A stretch of 64,000 nt of DNA from JAWKSY01 sp041402125 (GCA_041402125.1 JAWKSY010000019.1:36936-100935); one strand, 5' to 3'. Positions 1 to 8,780 are shown, counted from the stretch's first letter. The notes: generated by a model from the letters alone, not told the origin. Numbers and translations: made by a program.

Positions 1-839
1 GCGAGCGCGCCGAGCCCGGAGACGCGTCGGTCGGCCTCGGGACCGGGCGCCGCGAGGGCGACCGAGAGGCCCTTGACCGCGAGCCCGTCGAGCGCGCGCT
101 GCAGGTCGACGGCGCCGATGAGCGCGAGGTCGAGGTCGTAGCGGCGACGGAGGTCGAGGACGTCGCGGATCTCGGCCGCGCTCGAGACCGTGCACAGCCC
201 CGGGCGCTTGCCGCGCGCGAACTCGATCATGGCGGGCTGGCCGCGGCCGCCCTTTGACTCGTCCAGGAAGACGCGCAGCATCTCGAGGGCGTCGGCGTAG
301 GACGAGGGGCGACGGGCCCGGCTGAGCGCCGAGGGCGTCACCGTGAGGCGCACCGGCCCTTCCGCTTCGGCGAGTCGAGCGCGATCGCCGGTCTTCACCG
401 CGCAACCGCGGCCGGAGACGAGGCTCCGATCGCCGGGCAGGATGACCGCGGTCGTGATCCCGGAGGCGGCGAGGAGCGGGAAGTCGCGGTGGGCGAGCTC
501 GACGGCTTCCGCCGTCCGACCCCGGTCGTCGATTCCGACGGAGGACTCGACGAGGTCGTTCGGAGCGCCCGCCGCGGAGGCGACATCGACGAATCCCGGC
601 GCGACGACGGCCGCGCCGAGGTCGACGGTCCGGTAGCCGGCGGGAATCGCGAGCTCGCGGCCGATGGCCTTCACGCGTCCGTTCTCGACGAGCATCGTCG
701 CGTCGACGAGGTCGGCGCCGCGTCCGGTGACGATCCGCTTCGCCTTGACGGCGACGCGGTCCTGGGCGGCGGCGGTGGCCGCCGCGCCGGTCAGCGCGCA
801 GACGAGCGCGACCGTGGCGAGGAGGTGGGGGAGCTTCAT
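1..839 (-). CDS. Secreted amidohydrolase-like protein, C-terminus cut by window edge
   Basis: The reading frame opens at ATG 839 and runs off the left edge, so only the first 279 residues are seen. Residues 1-26 form a signal peptide ending in AAAQ. A composite beta-sandwich N-terminus of amidohydrolase type follows (KAKRIVTGRGADLVDATMLV, then VVAPGFVDVASAAG at residues 78-90). In active amidohydrolases the GxxD stretch continues into an H-x-H metal motif; here it reads DVASAA, with no histidine. The gene starts 7 bp after the stop of a second, related gene, so the two are probably cotranscribed. Family membership is fairly sure. Enzymatic activity is doubtful on the visible part, and the missing C-terminus could change that view. 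Confidence 0.7.
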   Translation of the reverse strand, partial: MKLPHLLATVALVCALTGAAATAAAQDRVAVKAKRIVTGRGADLVDATMLVENGRVKAIGRELAIPAGYRTVDLGAAVVAPGFVDVASAAGAPNDLVESSVGIDDRGRTAEAVELAHRDFPLLAASGITTAVILPGDRSLVSGRGCAVKTGDRARLAEAEGPVRLTVTPSALSRARRPSSYADALEMLRVFLDESKGGRGQPAMIEFARGKRPGLCTVSSAAEIRDVLDLRRRYDLDLALIGAVDLQRALDGLAVKGLSVALAAPGPEADRRVSGLGAL

Positions 840-846
840 GGGCTTC

Positions 847-2910
847 CTACTTCTGGTAAGCGACCTTGCCTTCGAGATAGACGCGCTCGACGCGACTGGC
901 GGCCAGGAAGGGGTTGCCGTCGAAGACGACGAGACTGGCGAGCTTCCCGGCGCCGATCGCGCCGAGGCCTTCGAGATGGAGGACCCGCGCGGCGCGCTCG
1001 GTCACGGCGCGGAGGGCGTCCGCGTCGCTCAGACCGAGGCTCGCGAGGTAAGCGGCGCGGTCGAGCAGGCCCGAGCTCTCGTCACCCATGCTGGCGACGA
1101 CGATCGGGACCCCGGCGCGCGCGAGGATGGCCGCGTTGGCGGGATCGCCCTCGCCCTCGAGCGGGATCGAATAGCCGGCCGCCCGCACCATGCCGCGCGG
1201 AGCACGCCCGCCTCTCGGGAAGGGGAAGGACGGAGCGCCGCCGGCGACCGGGCCGCCCGCGATCTCCTGCGTCGGCGCGGAGGGCTCGCCGTCGACGATG
1301 ACGGAGACCTCGGCCTTCGCCAGCTCCTCGGCGACGAAGCGGCCCTCGGTCACGCCCTCGAGCGCGACCTCCATCGGGATGTCGTCGAGGATCTCGAGCA
1401 CGCCCAGGATGTCCTCGGCGCGGTGCACCTCGATCCGCACGCCGACCTTGCCGGCGAGGGCCTTGGCGACCTCCTCGAGGTCGGGGTTCACCGCGGGACG
1501 GACGGGCTTCTTCGGCCGACCGTCCTTCTCCTTGGCGCCCTTGGCGTCGTCCTTCTTCGCGCCCGCGGGCGCGCCCTTCGGCTCGTCCTCGCGGGCGAGG
1601 CCGAAGGCGGAGTCGTGATCGTCGTCGTGGTCCGCGTCGTGGTCGTCGTGCCCGTCACCCTCGGCGTGCTCGGGAGCGAAGCCGAAGCGCTCGAGGTAGC
1701 GGTCGGCGAGCTCGTCGCCCACCCATTCGAACTCGTCGGCCGGGAAGGGCTGCGCGTGCGCGATGTGGGCCGGCGCGAGCGGATCGTCGCTGCCGCAGTG
1801 AGGGCAGGTCGCGGTGCGCTGCTCGGAGGCGACGACGCGGCTCGGCGGCTCGGGCCAGCGGAGGTGCGGCTCGGTGCCGTCGTCGAGGAAGGTCGGGCGC
1901 GGCGCGAGCTGCGGCGGATCCGCGAAGATCGCGAGGACGCCCGGCTCCGGCTTCTCGGGGAAGCCGCCGCCCTCGTGATCGTGGTCCTCGTGGTCCTCAC
2001 CGGTGAGGGAGGCGTGATCGTGCTCGTCGTGCACGCCGACGATGTTGCAGTTCTCGTCCGTGCAGTTCTCGAGACCGGGGACCGGGAATCCGAGACGGAA
2101 GCCGCCGAGGAGACGCGAGTCGATCGCGCCGCCCGGGCGGCGGGTCGGACGCCGACGCCGCGCCGGCGCGGCGCCCGGCTTCGCGGCGGGGGCCGCCTCA
2201 GCCTTCTTCTCGTCCTTCTTGTCGGGAGCGGTCTTGCCAGGGTTCTTCTTGGCCCACTCGGCGAGGTCCTTCTCGTACTGGGCGAGGTCTTCCTCGTACT
2301 TCTCCCAGGACTCCTTGTACTTGCGCGCGCCCTCGAGGTACTTGCGCAGCGCGTCGATCTCGCCGCGGCGACCGATGGCGGAGGAGTTCGTCCCCACCTT
2401 GAAGTGGATCGCGTCCGTCCCGTCGAGGACGGCGGCGGCGAGGTCGGCGTCGGCCGAGGCCGTGGTGCGCAGGACCTGTCCGCGTCCGCCCGCGCCGCGG
2501 GCCGCGTTACCGGCGAGGTAGGCGTAACCGACGCCCGCCTCGAGCGCGTCCTGCCAGGTCTCGAGACCGTAGGGATCGAGCGCGTCGGTCGCGAGGTGCC
2601 GCGGCGCCTGCGAGTTCGCGCGCGTCGCGATGCCCATCATGGTGGAGGCGTCGATCAGCGACGGGATGACGTAGCGACCCTGCCCGTCGATCACCTCGGC
2701 GTCGGAGGCGATCTCGACGTCGCGTCCCACCGCCTTGATGCGCTTGCCCGCGATCACGACGTGGCAGCCCTTCACGAACTCGCCGTTCACGAGGACGGTC
2801 GCGTTCTTGATCACGACGTCGGGCTTGCTGCCCAATCCGAACTGGGCCCGCGCCGACACGGCGAGGGTCGCGAAGATCGCGAGGAAGGCGATCACACGCG
2901 CGGTGTTCAT
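847..2910 (-). CDS. Secreted amidohydrolase-like protein with His-rich inserts
   Basis: A 687-residue protein. ATG 2910 is chosen over the upstream in-frame ATG because a signal peptide (MNTARVIAFLAIFATLAVSA) follows directly and an AGGGAG Shine-Dalgarno sequence precedes it. The N-terminal strand region leads to VIPSLIDASTMM (residues 81-92), where the usual D-x-H-x-H metal motif is missing. A Lys/Glu-rich helical insert lies around residues 195-240. It is followed by CTDENC plus HDEHDH (about 282-300), CPHCG (about 370) and a run of His/Asp (about 410-433). The last 100 residues are a typical amidohydrolase end (GLGAIGAGKLASLVVFDGNP). The His/Asp/Cys inserts suggest metal binding outside the classical site. 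It forms a tandem pair with the gene downstream. Confidence 0.75.
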   Translation of the reverse strand: MNTARVIAFLAIFATLAVSARAQFGLGSKPDVVIKNATVLVNGEFVKGCHVVIAGKRIKAVGRDVEIASDAEVIDGQGRYVIPSLIDASTMMGIATRANSQAPRHLATDALDPYGLETWQDALEAGVGYAYLAGNAARGAGGRGQVLRTTASADADLAAAVLDGTDAIHFKVGTNSSAIGRRGEIDALRKYLEGARKYKESWEKYEEDLAQYEKDLAEWAKKNPGKTAPDKKDEKKAEAAPAAKPGAAPARRRRPTRRPGGAIDSRLLGGFRLGFPVPGLENCTDENCNIVGVHDEHDHASLTGEDHEDHDHEGGGFPEKPEPGVLAIFADPPQLAPRPTFLDDGTEPHLRWPEPPSRVVASEQRTATCPHCGSDDPLAPAHIAHAQPFPADEFEWVGDELADRYLERFGFAPEHAEGDGHDDHDADHDDDHDSAFGLAREDEPKGAPAGAKKDDAKGAKEKDGRPKKPVRPAVNPDLEEVAKALAGKVGVRIEVHRAEDILGVLEILDDIPMEVALEGVTEGRFVAEELAKAEVSVIVDGEPSAPTQEIAGGPVAGGAPSFPFPRGGRAPRGMVRAAGYSIPLEGEGDPANAAILARAGVPIVVASMGDESSGLLDRAAYLASLGLSDADALRAVTERAARVLHLEGLGAIGAGKLASLVVFDGNPFLAASRVERVYLEGKVAYQK

Positions 2911-3137
2911 GTCTCGAACTCCCTGAGGACGGTCCGGTGACGGAAGGGACCGGAGGCGGAAACCGGCGACGCACACGCCGATGGATCACCGCTCCGGTGG
3001 GTGCGAGAGGATAGACTCTTGCGGCTACATCTTCAATCCCATGTCAGACCGGGGGTTACGAACGCTCACGCGAAACGTATCGGAAACTTCTTTCCCGTCG
3101 CGGCCCTTCCGTCGTCGCGGCCTCCCCCGGAAACGAC

Positions 3138-3172
3138 GAGGGGGCCGGAGCGACGTACGCTCCGGCCCCCTC
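3138..3172 (-). terminator. Rho-independent-type hairpin
   Basis: A perfect 15-bp stem (GAGGGGGCCGGAGCG, positions 3138-3152, with its complement at 3158-3172) and a 5-nt loop, 31 bp past the stop of the Spy-like gene on the minus strand. Only a weak T tract follows. Confidence 0.75.
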
Positions 3173-3203
3173 GATGTTGCGGACGGTCGCGAGCGACTTC
3201 GGA

Positions 3204-3914
3204 TCAGAAGTCCTGGCCGCCGCCCTGACCGCCGCCGCCGCCACCACGGCCGCCGCGACCACCGCCGCGGCCGCCCCGGCCGCCGAAGCCGCCCCGGCCG
3301 CCGCCGCCGAGACCGCCCATGCCCTGCATGACGCGGCGCTGGGTCTCGCGGATCTGCTCCTCGGTCAGCACGGCCGAGAGATCGTCCTGGAAGTCCTCGT
3401 TCATCTCGCGCATCTCGCCGAAGAGTTCGCGGCGATCGGCGTTCTCGTCGGCCATCTTCTCGCGCATCTCCTTCGACTTGGCCATGTAGTCGCCGAGGAT
3501 CTTCTCGAGCTTCTGCGCCTTCTTGTCGTCGAGCTTGTACTCCTTCGCCAGGTCGGCGCTGAGGAGCTTCGGATCGGCGGCGCGCTCGCGCTGGATGCGG
3601 TTCTTGGTCTGGGTCAGGGCGCGCTCGGCGGCCTTCTTGACCTCCGCGTCCTCGGACTTCGCCAGCTTCTCGAGGCGCGCGACGGACGGCGCGCCGATCG
3701 ACACCATCGCCTCGAAGGCGGAGGCGCGGATCTTCTCGTGCTTGCCGGCCGCGTTGGCGGCGAGCGTGTCGAGCCACTTCTCGAGAGCCGCGTCCTTCTT
3801 CTCGGCGGCGTCCTGCTTCTCGGCGGGAGCCTTCGCGCCCGCCTCCGCGTCCTGGGCCACGGCAAGGGAAGCGGTCATCAGGACCGCGAGCATCAGCGCG
3901 GAAAGCGTCTTCAT
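3204..3914 (-). CDS. Secreted Spy/CpxP-like helical protein with Gly/Arg-rich tail
   Basis: A 236-residue protein with a clear signal peptide (MKTLSALMLAVLMTASLAVA). The mature part has three zones. The first is an Ala/Lys-rich helical region with a HEAT-like stretch (about 45-100). The second is a charged amphipathic helical region (about 115-190) ending in DDLSAVLTEEQIRETQRR, which resembles the LTxxQ motifs of Spy/CpxP-like periplasmic chaperones. The third is a C-terminus of about 45 residues made almost only of Gly and Arg with some Phe and Gln. Similar Spy-like proteins with RGG-like tails are common as unnamed proteins in Planctomycetota. A role as a periplasmic chaperone or metal/nucleic-acid binder is a guess. 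The gene stands 44 bp downstream of the methyltransferase gene and has its own terminator. Confidence 0.65.
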   Translation of the reverse strand: MKTLSALMLAVLMTASLAVAQDAEAGAKAPAEKQDAAEKKDAALEKWLDTLAANAAGKHEKIRASAFEAMVSIGAPSVARLEKLAKSEDAEVKKAAERALTQTKNRIQRERAADPKLLSADLAKEYKLDDKKAQKLEKILGDYMAKSKEMREKMADENADRRELFGEMREMNEDFQDDLSAVLTEEQIRETQRRVMQGMGGLGGGGRGGFGGRGGRGGGRGGRGGGGGGQGGGQDF

Positions 3915-3958
3915 CGGTCTCGCTCCTCAGATGGGGATCGCCCGCCGTCGGCGGGCGC

Positions 3959-5203
3959 TTACCGGGAAACCTCGGAGCTGCCCGGGGGTTCCGGTGGATT
4001 CGCATTGTCGCCCGGCGCGGGCTCGGTGAGAAGGACGCGGGGCCCCTCGACCGTCCGCGTGAGGTGGAGCCGGGCGATCCCGCCCCGGCCGTCCAGGCGG
4101 AGCTGTCGCTCGTAGGCGACGGGATCGACGGCGAAGTCCCGGCGCGAGATCCGCACGCGCCCCAAACCCCTCGCCCGCAACTCCTTCCGGACCGCGGCCG
4201 GCTTCGCCGGAAAGACCCCGCGGATCGCCTCGGCGCGGAAGAGCGGCGTTCCCACCGGCTCGTCGGCGGTGGCGTAGCTGCCGCCGGGCACCAGGAGCCG
4301 GGCGCCGCAGGCGAGGACGAAGCGCTCCAGGAGACCCGAGCGGCCGAGCGCGGGGTCGGGATCGAGGAGGAAGGCCCCGAGGGGACCGTCCGGAGCCCTC
4401 CCGCCGGGCTCGCCGACGAACTCGCCCCCCTCCCCCGGGATCGAGACGCGTCGCTCGACCCGGGCGAGCTCGCCGCCCCAGAGCACCAGCTCGCGGAGCT
4501 CCCGCCCGACCGAAACGAACTCCAGCTCGCCCCGCCCGCGCAGGCTCTCGAGCGGCGTCAGCGGCGAGAGCTTGATCGCGAATCCCCGCGCCGGCGCCCG
4601 ACCCGCGAGATCCTCGAGGAGGAAGGAGAGCGGCGGACTCGCGCGCTCGGGATCGGGACTGCGCCGCCCGTCGGCCCGCCGGTCGGGATCGGCGTAGAAG
4701 ACGTCGGGACGGAGGGCGGTCGAGGCGGCGTCGACCCGCGCGAAGAGGGCCGCGTCGGCGATCTCGGGCCCGAGCGCGGCGAGGTTCGCGCGGGCGAGCA
4801 CCAGGCGACCGGGGTCGAGGTCGACGGCGAGGACGCGGAGCCGCCGCGCGAGGGCGCGCGTGTCGAGCCCGACGCCGCAGCCGATCTCGGTGAGCCGCGA
4901 GACGCCCGCCTCCGCGAACCGTCGGGCCCGATGCGCGGCGGCGACGGCGCCGCTCGACTGCTGGGCGGCGAGGTAGCCGGCGTGCAGCGTGCGCGCGTCG
5001 GGATCCTTGCCCTCGAGACTCCGCCGGCCCCGCTCGCGATCGAGCAGAGCGGAGGCGCGCGGCGCATCGAAGCGCCGGCGTAGATCCTCGAGGAGGGCGC
5101 GCTCGGGTTCGCGACCGGCCAGCTCGACGCCGGCCGCGACGCCCTCCGGCGAGACGAGGAAGCGCGCGACCTCGAGATCGAAGTCCGGCCCGCGGGCGTT
5201 CAC
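3959..5203 (-). CDS. Class I SAM-dependent methyltransferase with THUMP-like C-terminus
   Basis: A 414-residue protein. After a helical N-terminus comes a Rossmann methyltransferase core: motif I LTEIGCGVGLD (104-114), acidic residue pair VDLDPGR (127-133) and a catalytic-loop-like YADPDRR (170-176). The DPxRR signature and the C-terminal half (AIRGVFPAKPAAVRKELRAR) match the THUMP-like-domain methyltransferase family, which resembles RNA methyltransferases but has no proven substrate in most bacteria. The start ATG 5203 lies 34 bp after the stop of the TPR gene upstream. Family call is good; an RNA substrate is inference. Confidence 0.75.
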   Translation of the reverse strand: MNARGPDFDLEVARFLVSPEGVAAGVELAGREPERALLEDLRRRFDAPRASALLDRERGRRSLEGKDPDARTLHAGYLAAQQSSGAVAAAHRARRFAEAGVSRLTEIGCGVGLDTRALARRLRVLAVDLDPGRLVLARANLAALGPEIADAALFARVDAASTALRPDVFYADPDRRADGRRSPDPERASPPLSFLLEDLAGRAPARGFAIKLSPLTPLESLRGRGELEFVSVGRELRELVLWGGELARVERRVSIPGEGGEFVGEPGGRAPDGPLGAFLLDPDPALGRSGLLERFVLACGARLLVPGGSYATADEPVGTPLFRAEAIRGVFPAKPAAVRKELRARGLGRVRISRRDFAVDPVAYERQLRLDGRGGIARLHLTRTVEGPRVLLTEPAPGDNANPPEPPGSSEVSR

Positions 5204-5237
5204 GCGAGGCGCTCGCCCGTCGGCCGCGTCCGGACGC

Positions 5238-6578
5238 TCATTGCGCGAGGAAGGTCCGCCAGCCGTTCTCGACCGTCGTCAGGTCCGCGCCGAGTCCCTT
5301 CGTCATCGCGGCGGAGAAGGCGGCCTCCCAGTCGATCCCCTTGGTGTTGGCGATCTTGTACTTGGGCGAGTTCACCGTGATGTTGAAGCGCTTCCACATC
5401 GTCGCGAACTTGTCGAGCCCGTAGGTGTCGATCATCCAGGGGACCATCGACTTGCCGTGGTCGTAGCAGCGCAGCGTCTCGTCCTCGTCGGTCTGGCGCA
5501 GGAGGAGCTGGCACTCGCGCAGCGTGCTGAGTCGTCCCTCCTTCTTGCGCGTCTTCGCGGGCCCGTGGAGGTCGCCGTCGACGCCGGCGAGATAGGCGCA
5601 GAAGCCCTCGACGATCACGCGGCTCAGCGGACGCGAACCGCACCAGCGGTTGACGATCTGCGCCATCGCCGTGTGCTCGGGCGGGATCTTGGAGTGGATC
5701 GCGGAGTAGCTGATCCACCACGAGTAGTCCCAGCCGTGGGCGGCCTTGCGCTGGGTGTAGAAGCCGCACTCGGTGTCGTCCTCGAAGACGTACATCGGCC
5801 ACGGGTCCGGCGTCGCGATGCCGAGGACGCCGACGGCGCGCTCGATGGCGGAGTCGATCCGCGCGACGTAGGCGTCGCGCTCCTTGGGCTCCATCGTCTT
5901 CGCGACGCTGGGCGCGAAGTAGCAGTGGATGCGCTTCCCCTCGACCTTCGCGAAGCTCCCCCACTTCATCATGCGGGTGATCATCTCGAGGCCCTTCTTG
6001 CCGGTCTTCGAGTCGGCGCGGTTGCCCTCCTTCGAGAGCAGCCGGAAGTGGCGACGGGCGGCGAACCAGTCGTTCTCGAGCAGCGCGATCTTGCCGAGAC
6101 CGATGAGGCCGGAATGGCGGACGTCCTCGCGGATCCAGTCGAGGGCGAGGAGCTTCTCGTAGGTCTCCTTCGACTTCGCCCGCCGGCCCTGGTGGAAGTA
6201 GAGCTGGGCGAGGAACTGCTTCGCCTTGATGTGCTTCGGGTCGAGCTCGCAGGCCTTCTCGAGCTTCGCGATGGCCTTGTCGTACTCGCCGATCTTCCAG
6301 TGCATGTGCCCGTAGGTGATCAGCACCGGCACGTCGGCCGGACGCTCGGCGAGGATCTGGTCGTAGACGCGGAAGGCCTCCTCGAAGTCGCCGAGCTCGT
6401 GATAGTCGCGGGCCCGCTGGTAGCGGGGATCGACGTTGCCGTCCTCCTCCTCGTAGTCGCGCCAGTCGATGCCCCCGGAACTCTCCTCCTCGTCCTGGGC
6501 GACGAGCGAGGGCGCGAGAGCGAAGGTGAGCATCAGCGCGAGGAGCGCGAGGGGGCGGAACTCGGCGAGCGAGGACAT
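5238..6578 (-). CDS. Secreted TPR protein with degenerate gluzincin peptidase-like domain
   Basis: A 446-residue protein. ATG 6578 is chosen because it begins a signal peptide (ends SLVAQ at about residue 28), and the longer open frame upstream lacks a start site of this kind. TPR-type helical repeats cover about residues 45-195 (for example ARDYHELGDFEEAFRVYDQI). From about 240 the sequence resembles peptidase MA-like gluzincins: a strand region (IHCYFAPSVA), then EHTAMAQIVNRW where HExxH is expected, then IVEGFCAYLAG, which matches the downstream E-G-x-A-x-Y glutamate motif. The zinc-binding HExxH is therefore lost (HTAMA), so the domain is probably not an active protease. Confidence 0.65.
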   Translation of the reverse strand: MSSLAEFRPLALLALMLTFALAPSLVAQDEEESSGGIDWRDYEEEDGNVDPRYQRARDYHELGDFEEAFRVYDQILAERPADVPVLITYGHMHWKIGEYDKAIAKLEKACELDPKHIKAKQFLAQLYFHQGRRAKSKETYEKLLALDWIREDVRHSGLIGLGKIALLENDWFAARRHFRLLSKEGNRADSKTGKKGLEMITRMMKWGSFAKVEGKRIHCYFAPSVAKTMEPKERDAYVARIDSAIERAVGVLGIATPDPWPMYVFEDDTECGFYTQRKAAHGWDYSWWISYSAIHSKIPPEHTAMAQIVNRWCGSRPLSRVIVEGFCAYLAGVDGDLHGPAKTRKKEGRLSTLRECQLLLRQTDEDETLRCYDHGKSMVPWMIDTYGLDKFATMWKRFNITVNSPKYKIANTKGIDWEAAFSAAMTKGLGADLTTVENGWRTFLAQ

Positions 6579-6663
6579 GGCGGTCTCCTTCCCGGGTCCC
6601 GCATTATGGCCGCCGGGAGCCCGGGAGGGAAATCGGAGCCGATGGGTCGCGACGAACCCGCGC

Positions 6664-7563
6664 TCAGGAGCGCGTCGACGCCCGTCCGCCCCGCCGCCCG
6701 AAGCGCCACGCTCCGGCTCCGAGGACGGCGACGGCGATGGCGATCCCGAGGACGAGGAGCTTCCGGGAGTCGTCGTCCCCGACCTCCGCTCCGTCCTCGT
6801 CGACCGGCGCCTCCGCGGGCGGCGCCTCGTGCGCCAGACCGGTGACAAGACCCGCGAGATCCACCCCGGAAACGGGCTCCCCGGGGACGAAGTCGTCCCG
6901 ACGGGCCCCCTCCGCGAAGCGCAGGGACCCGACGATGGCCGCGGCGCGCTCGACCTCCGCACGGAAGGCGGCCGGCTCGCAGGCGAAGGTCGCGACGATC
7001 ACGCCCCGTCGACCGAGCACCCGGGCCTGGTAGTTGTAGACCGGGTCGCCGTCGGGCCCCGTCAGCCGGACGGCCCAGCTCAGGATGCCGTTCTCGCGGT
7101 CGTAGGTCGGCGCGATCTCGAAGCCGTCCACGCCGAGCGGCGCGAGTCCCTGCATCTCGCGGAAGGCGTTCGCTCCGTCGGCCGCCTCGCGGAGCGTCGC
7201 GAGCAATGCCTCCTCGTCGAGCGTGCCCCCGTCGTCGACCCGGCCGATCGGCTCGAAGGAGAAGTCCACGATCCAGTCGATGTCCGACGTGGAGACGAGG
7301 GCGAGCTCGCGCGAGGACGCGTTCCCCATCACCTCCAGCAGGCGACGCGCATCCTCCTGGCCGAGCGCCCGGGTCCCGGCGGGGATCTCGACGGACGCGA
7401 TCGCGCCGAGCGCGATCGTCGCCGGTCCGTCCGTCCACGTGAGCGAGGACAGGAACTCGTCCCACTGCCGGCGGACCGCCGCCGCGTCCTGACCCGCCGC
7501 GTCCGACCCGGCGGCGGCGAGGGCGATGATCCCGACGAGGAACAGGCGGGGCAGGCTTCTCAC
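6664..7563 (-). CDS. DUF2167-family membrane protein
   Basis: A 299-residue protein with an N-terminal signal sequence (about 1-24) and one C-terminal TM helix (LLVLGIAIAVAVLGAGAW, about 266-284) followed by a short basic tail. The central part shows the DUF2167 signature: VDGFEIAPTYDRENGILSWA followed by YNYQARVLGRRGVIVATF. DUF2167 proteins are anchored in the cytoplasmic membrane with the conserved domain outside; their function is unknown. The gene lies 118 bp beyond the tRNA-Phe terminator hairpin and probably has its own promoter in that gap. Confidence 0.75.
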   Translation of the reverse strand: MRSLPRLFLVGIIALAAAGSDAAGQDAAAVRRQWDEFLSSLTWTDGPATIALGAIASVEIPAGTRALGQEDARRLLEVMGNASSRELALVSTSDIDWIVDFSFEPIGRVDDGGTLDEEALLATLREAADGANAFREMQGLAPLGVDGFEIAPTYDRENGILSWAVRLTGPDGDPVYNYQARVLGRRGVIVATFACEPAAFRAEVERAAAIVGSLRFAEGARRDDFVPGEPVSGVDLAGLVTGLAHEAPPAEAPVDEDGAEVGDDDSRKLLVLGIAIAVAVLGAGAWRFGRRGGRASTRS

Positions 7564-7643
7564 GATGGGCGACTCCGTCCGTCCCGAGCCGCGCGGAAAG
7601 GCGCGATCCGGGCGCGGAAATGACGACGCGGGGCTCGCAAATG

Positions 7644-7675
7644 ACGACGCCCGACGGAGGACCGCCGGGCGTCGT
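7644..7675 (-). terminator. Terminator hairpin after tRNA-Phe
   Basis: A 14-bp stem with one G-T pair (7644-7657 with 7662-7675) and a 4-nt AGGA loop, 6 bp past the 3' end of tRNA-Phe on the minus strand, followed by ATTT. Confidence 0.7.
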
Positions 7676-7681
7676 TGCGAG

Positions 7682-7754
7682 TGGTCGGGCCCAGGGTCGA
7701 ACTGGGGACCTCTTGATTTTCAGTCAAGCGCTCTACCAACTGAGCTACCCGACC
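7682..7754 (-). tRNA. tRNA-Phe (GAA)
   Basis: A complete 73-nt cloverleaf on the minus strand: acceptor GGTCGGG/CCCGACC, D-arm GCTC/GAGC, anticodon stem CTTGA/TCAAG with loop CTGAAAA (anticodon GAA), T-arm CCCAG-TTCGACC-CTGGG and discriminator A. The CCA end is not encoded (ACTCG follows). Confidence 0.97.
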
Positions 7755-7762
7755 CTTTCGCG

Positions 7763-7781
7763 GCTTCCGGGGTCCGGAAGC
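7763..7781 (-). other. Hairpin between ribF and tRNA-Phe
   Basis: An 8-bp inverted repeat (GCTTCCGG/CCGGAAGC) with a 3-nt loop, 31 bp downstream of the ribF stop and 8 bp upstream of tRNA-Phe on the same strand. It could be a weak terminator or a processing site; there is no T tract. Confidence 0.4.
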
Positions 7782-7812
7782 GCGGGGATGGTATCGAGGG
7801 GGCCCGGGACCG

Positions 7813-8769
7813 TCAACGCTCTTTTCCCGGGGCCTCGCCAGCCCCGAGGAAGGCGAGGAAGTCCAGGCGGTCGCGGGCGATGCGCGCGCGCAAGGCCTCG
7901 AGATCGGGGAAGCGCCGCTCCTCGCGGATGTGCGTCAGGAAGACGACCTCCAGGTCCCGTCCGTAGAGGTCCCCGGAGAAGTCGAGCAGGTGGACCTCCA
8001 CGGTCTCCTCGCCCGCGCCGCCGTCGAAGGTCGGCTTGACGCCGATGTTGACGAGGGCGTGCCGGCGCTGGCCGTCGTCGCCGCGGACCTCGGCGCCGTA
8101 GACGCCCCGCGGCGGCCGGAGCTGATGGTGGACGTCGAGGTTGGCGGTGGGGAAGCCGAGCTGTCGCCCCCTCCCCTGCCCGGTGACGACGGTGCCGTGG
8201 AGCGCGTAGGGGCGCCCAAGCATCCGCGCGGCCCGGGCGAGCTCGCCCGCCTCGATGGCGGCCCGGATGTTGGTGCTGCTCACGATGTCCGAGCCGATGC
8301 GGATCTCCTCGGCGTGGACGGTCGAGAACGAGAACTCGTCGGCGCGGGCGAGGAGCCAGTCGGCGCCGCCCTCGCGGTCGCGTCCGAAGCGGCAGTTGTG
8401 GCCGAGGACGACGACCTGGGCGGCCAGCACGTCCTCGAAGACCTCGTGGGCGAAGTCCGCCGCGGGCACGCGACGCAGCTCGTCGGTGAAGGTGAGCGCG
8501 AGGACGTTCTCGACGCCGAGCTCGGCGAAGAGGCGCAGCCGGTGCTCGATGGGCGTGATGAGCTTCGGCGCCGCCCCGGCGATGATCGCCCGGGGATGCT
8601 GGACGAAGGTCACGACCACGCTCGCGGCGGCGTGCTCGGCCGCGATGCTCAGCGTGTCGCGGATCACGTACCGGTGGCCGACGTGGACGCCGTCGAAGAC
8701 GCCGAGCGTCACCACGGTCCGCGTGAAGCCCGCCGCGCGGGCCTCTTCGAGCGAGCGGAGGATGCGCAT
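7813..8769 (-). CDS. ribF: Bifunctional riboflavin kinase / FAD synthetase
   Basis: A 318-residue cytoplasmic enzyme that phosphorylates riboflavin to FMN and adenylates FMN to FAD. The N-terminal FAD synthetase domain has the nucleotidyltransferase motif GVFDGVHVGH (23-32) and SSTNIR (164-169; the usual form is SSTRIR). The C-terminal riboflavin kinase domain has GFPTANL (205-211) and NIGVKPTF (241-248). Length is standard for RibF. ATG 8769 gives the usual short N-terminus. It lies 11 bp downstream of def on the same strand, so the two are likely cotranscribed. Confidence 0.95.
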   Translation of the reverse strand: MRILRSLEEARAAGFTRTVVTLGVFDGVHVGHRYVIRDTLSIAAEHAAASVVVTFVQHPRAIIAGAAPKLITPIEHRLRLFAELGVENVLALTFTDELRRVPAADFAHEVFEDVLAAQVVVLGHNCRFGRDREGGADWLLARADEFSFSTVHAEEIRIGSDIVSSTNIRAAIEAGELARAARMLGRPYALHGTVVTGQGRGRQLGFPTANLDVHHQLRPPRGVYGAEVRGDDGQRRHALVNIGVKPTFDGGAGEETVEVHLLDFSGDLYGRDLEVVFLTHIREERRFPDLEALRARIARDRLDFLAFLGAGEAPGKER

Positions 8770-8780
8770 CTCGGGCCGGT

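Noticed and set aside
664..2940. 758-codon plus-strand frame opposite the His-rich amidohydrolase gene
   Set aside because: It is the antisense shadow of a real gene with signal peptide and family motifs; its translation is low-complexity Val/Leu/Gly/Arg sequence without domains.
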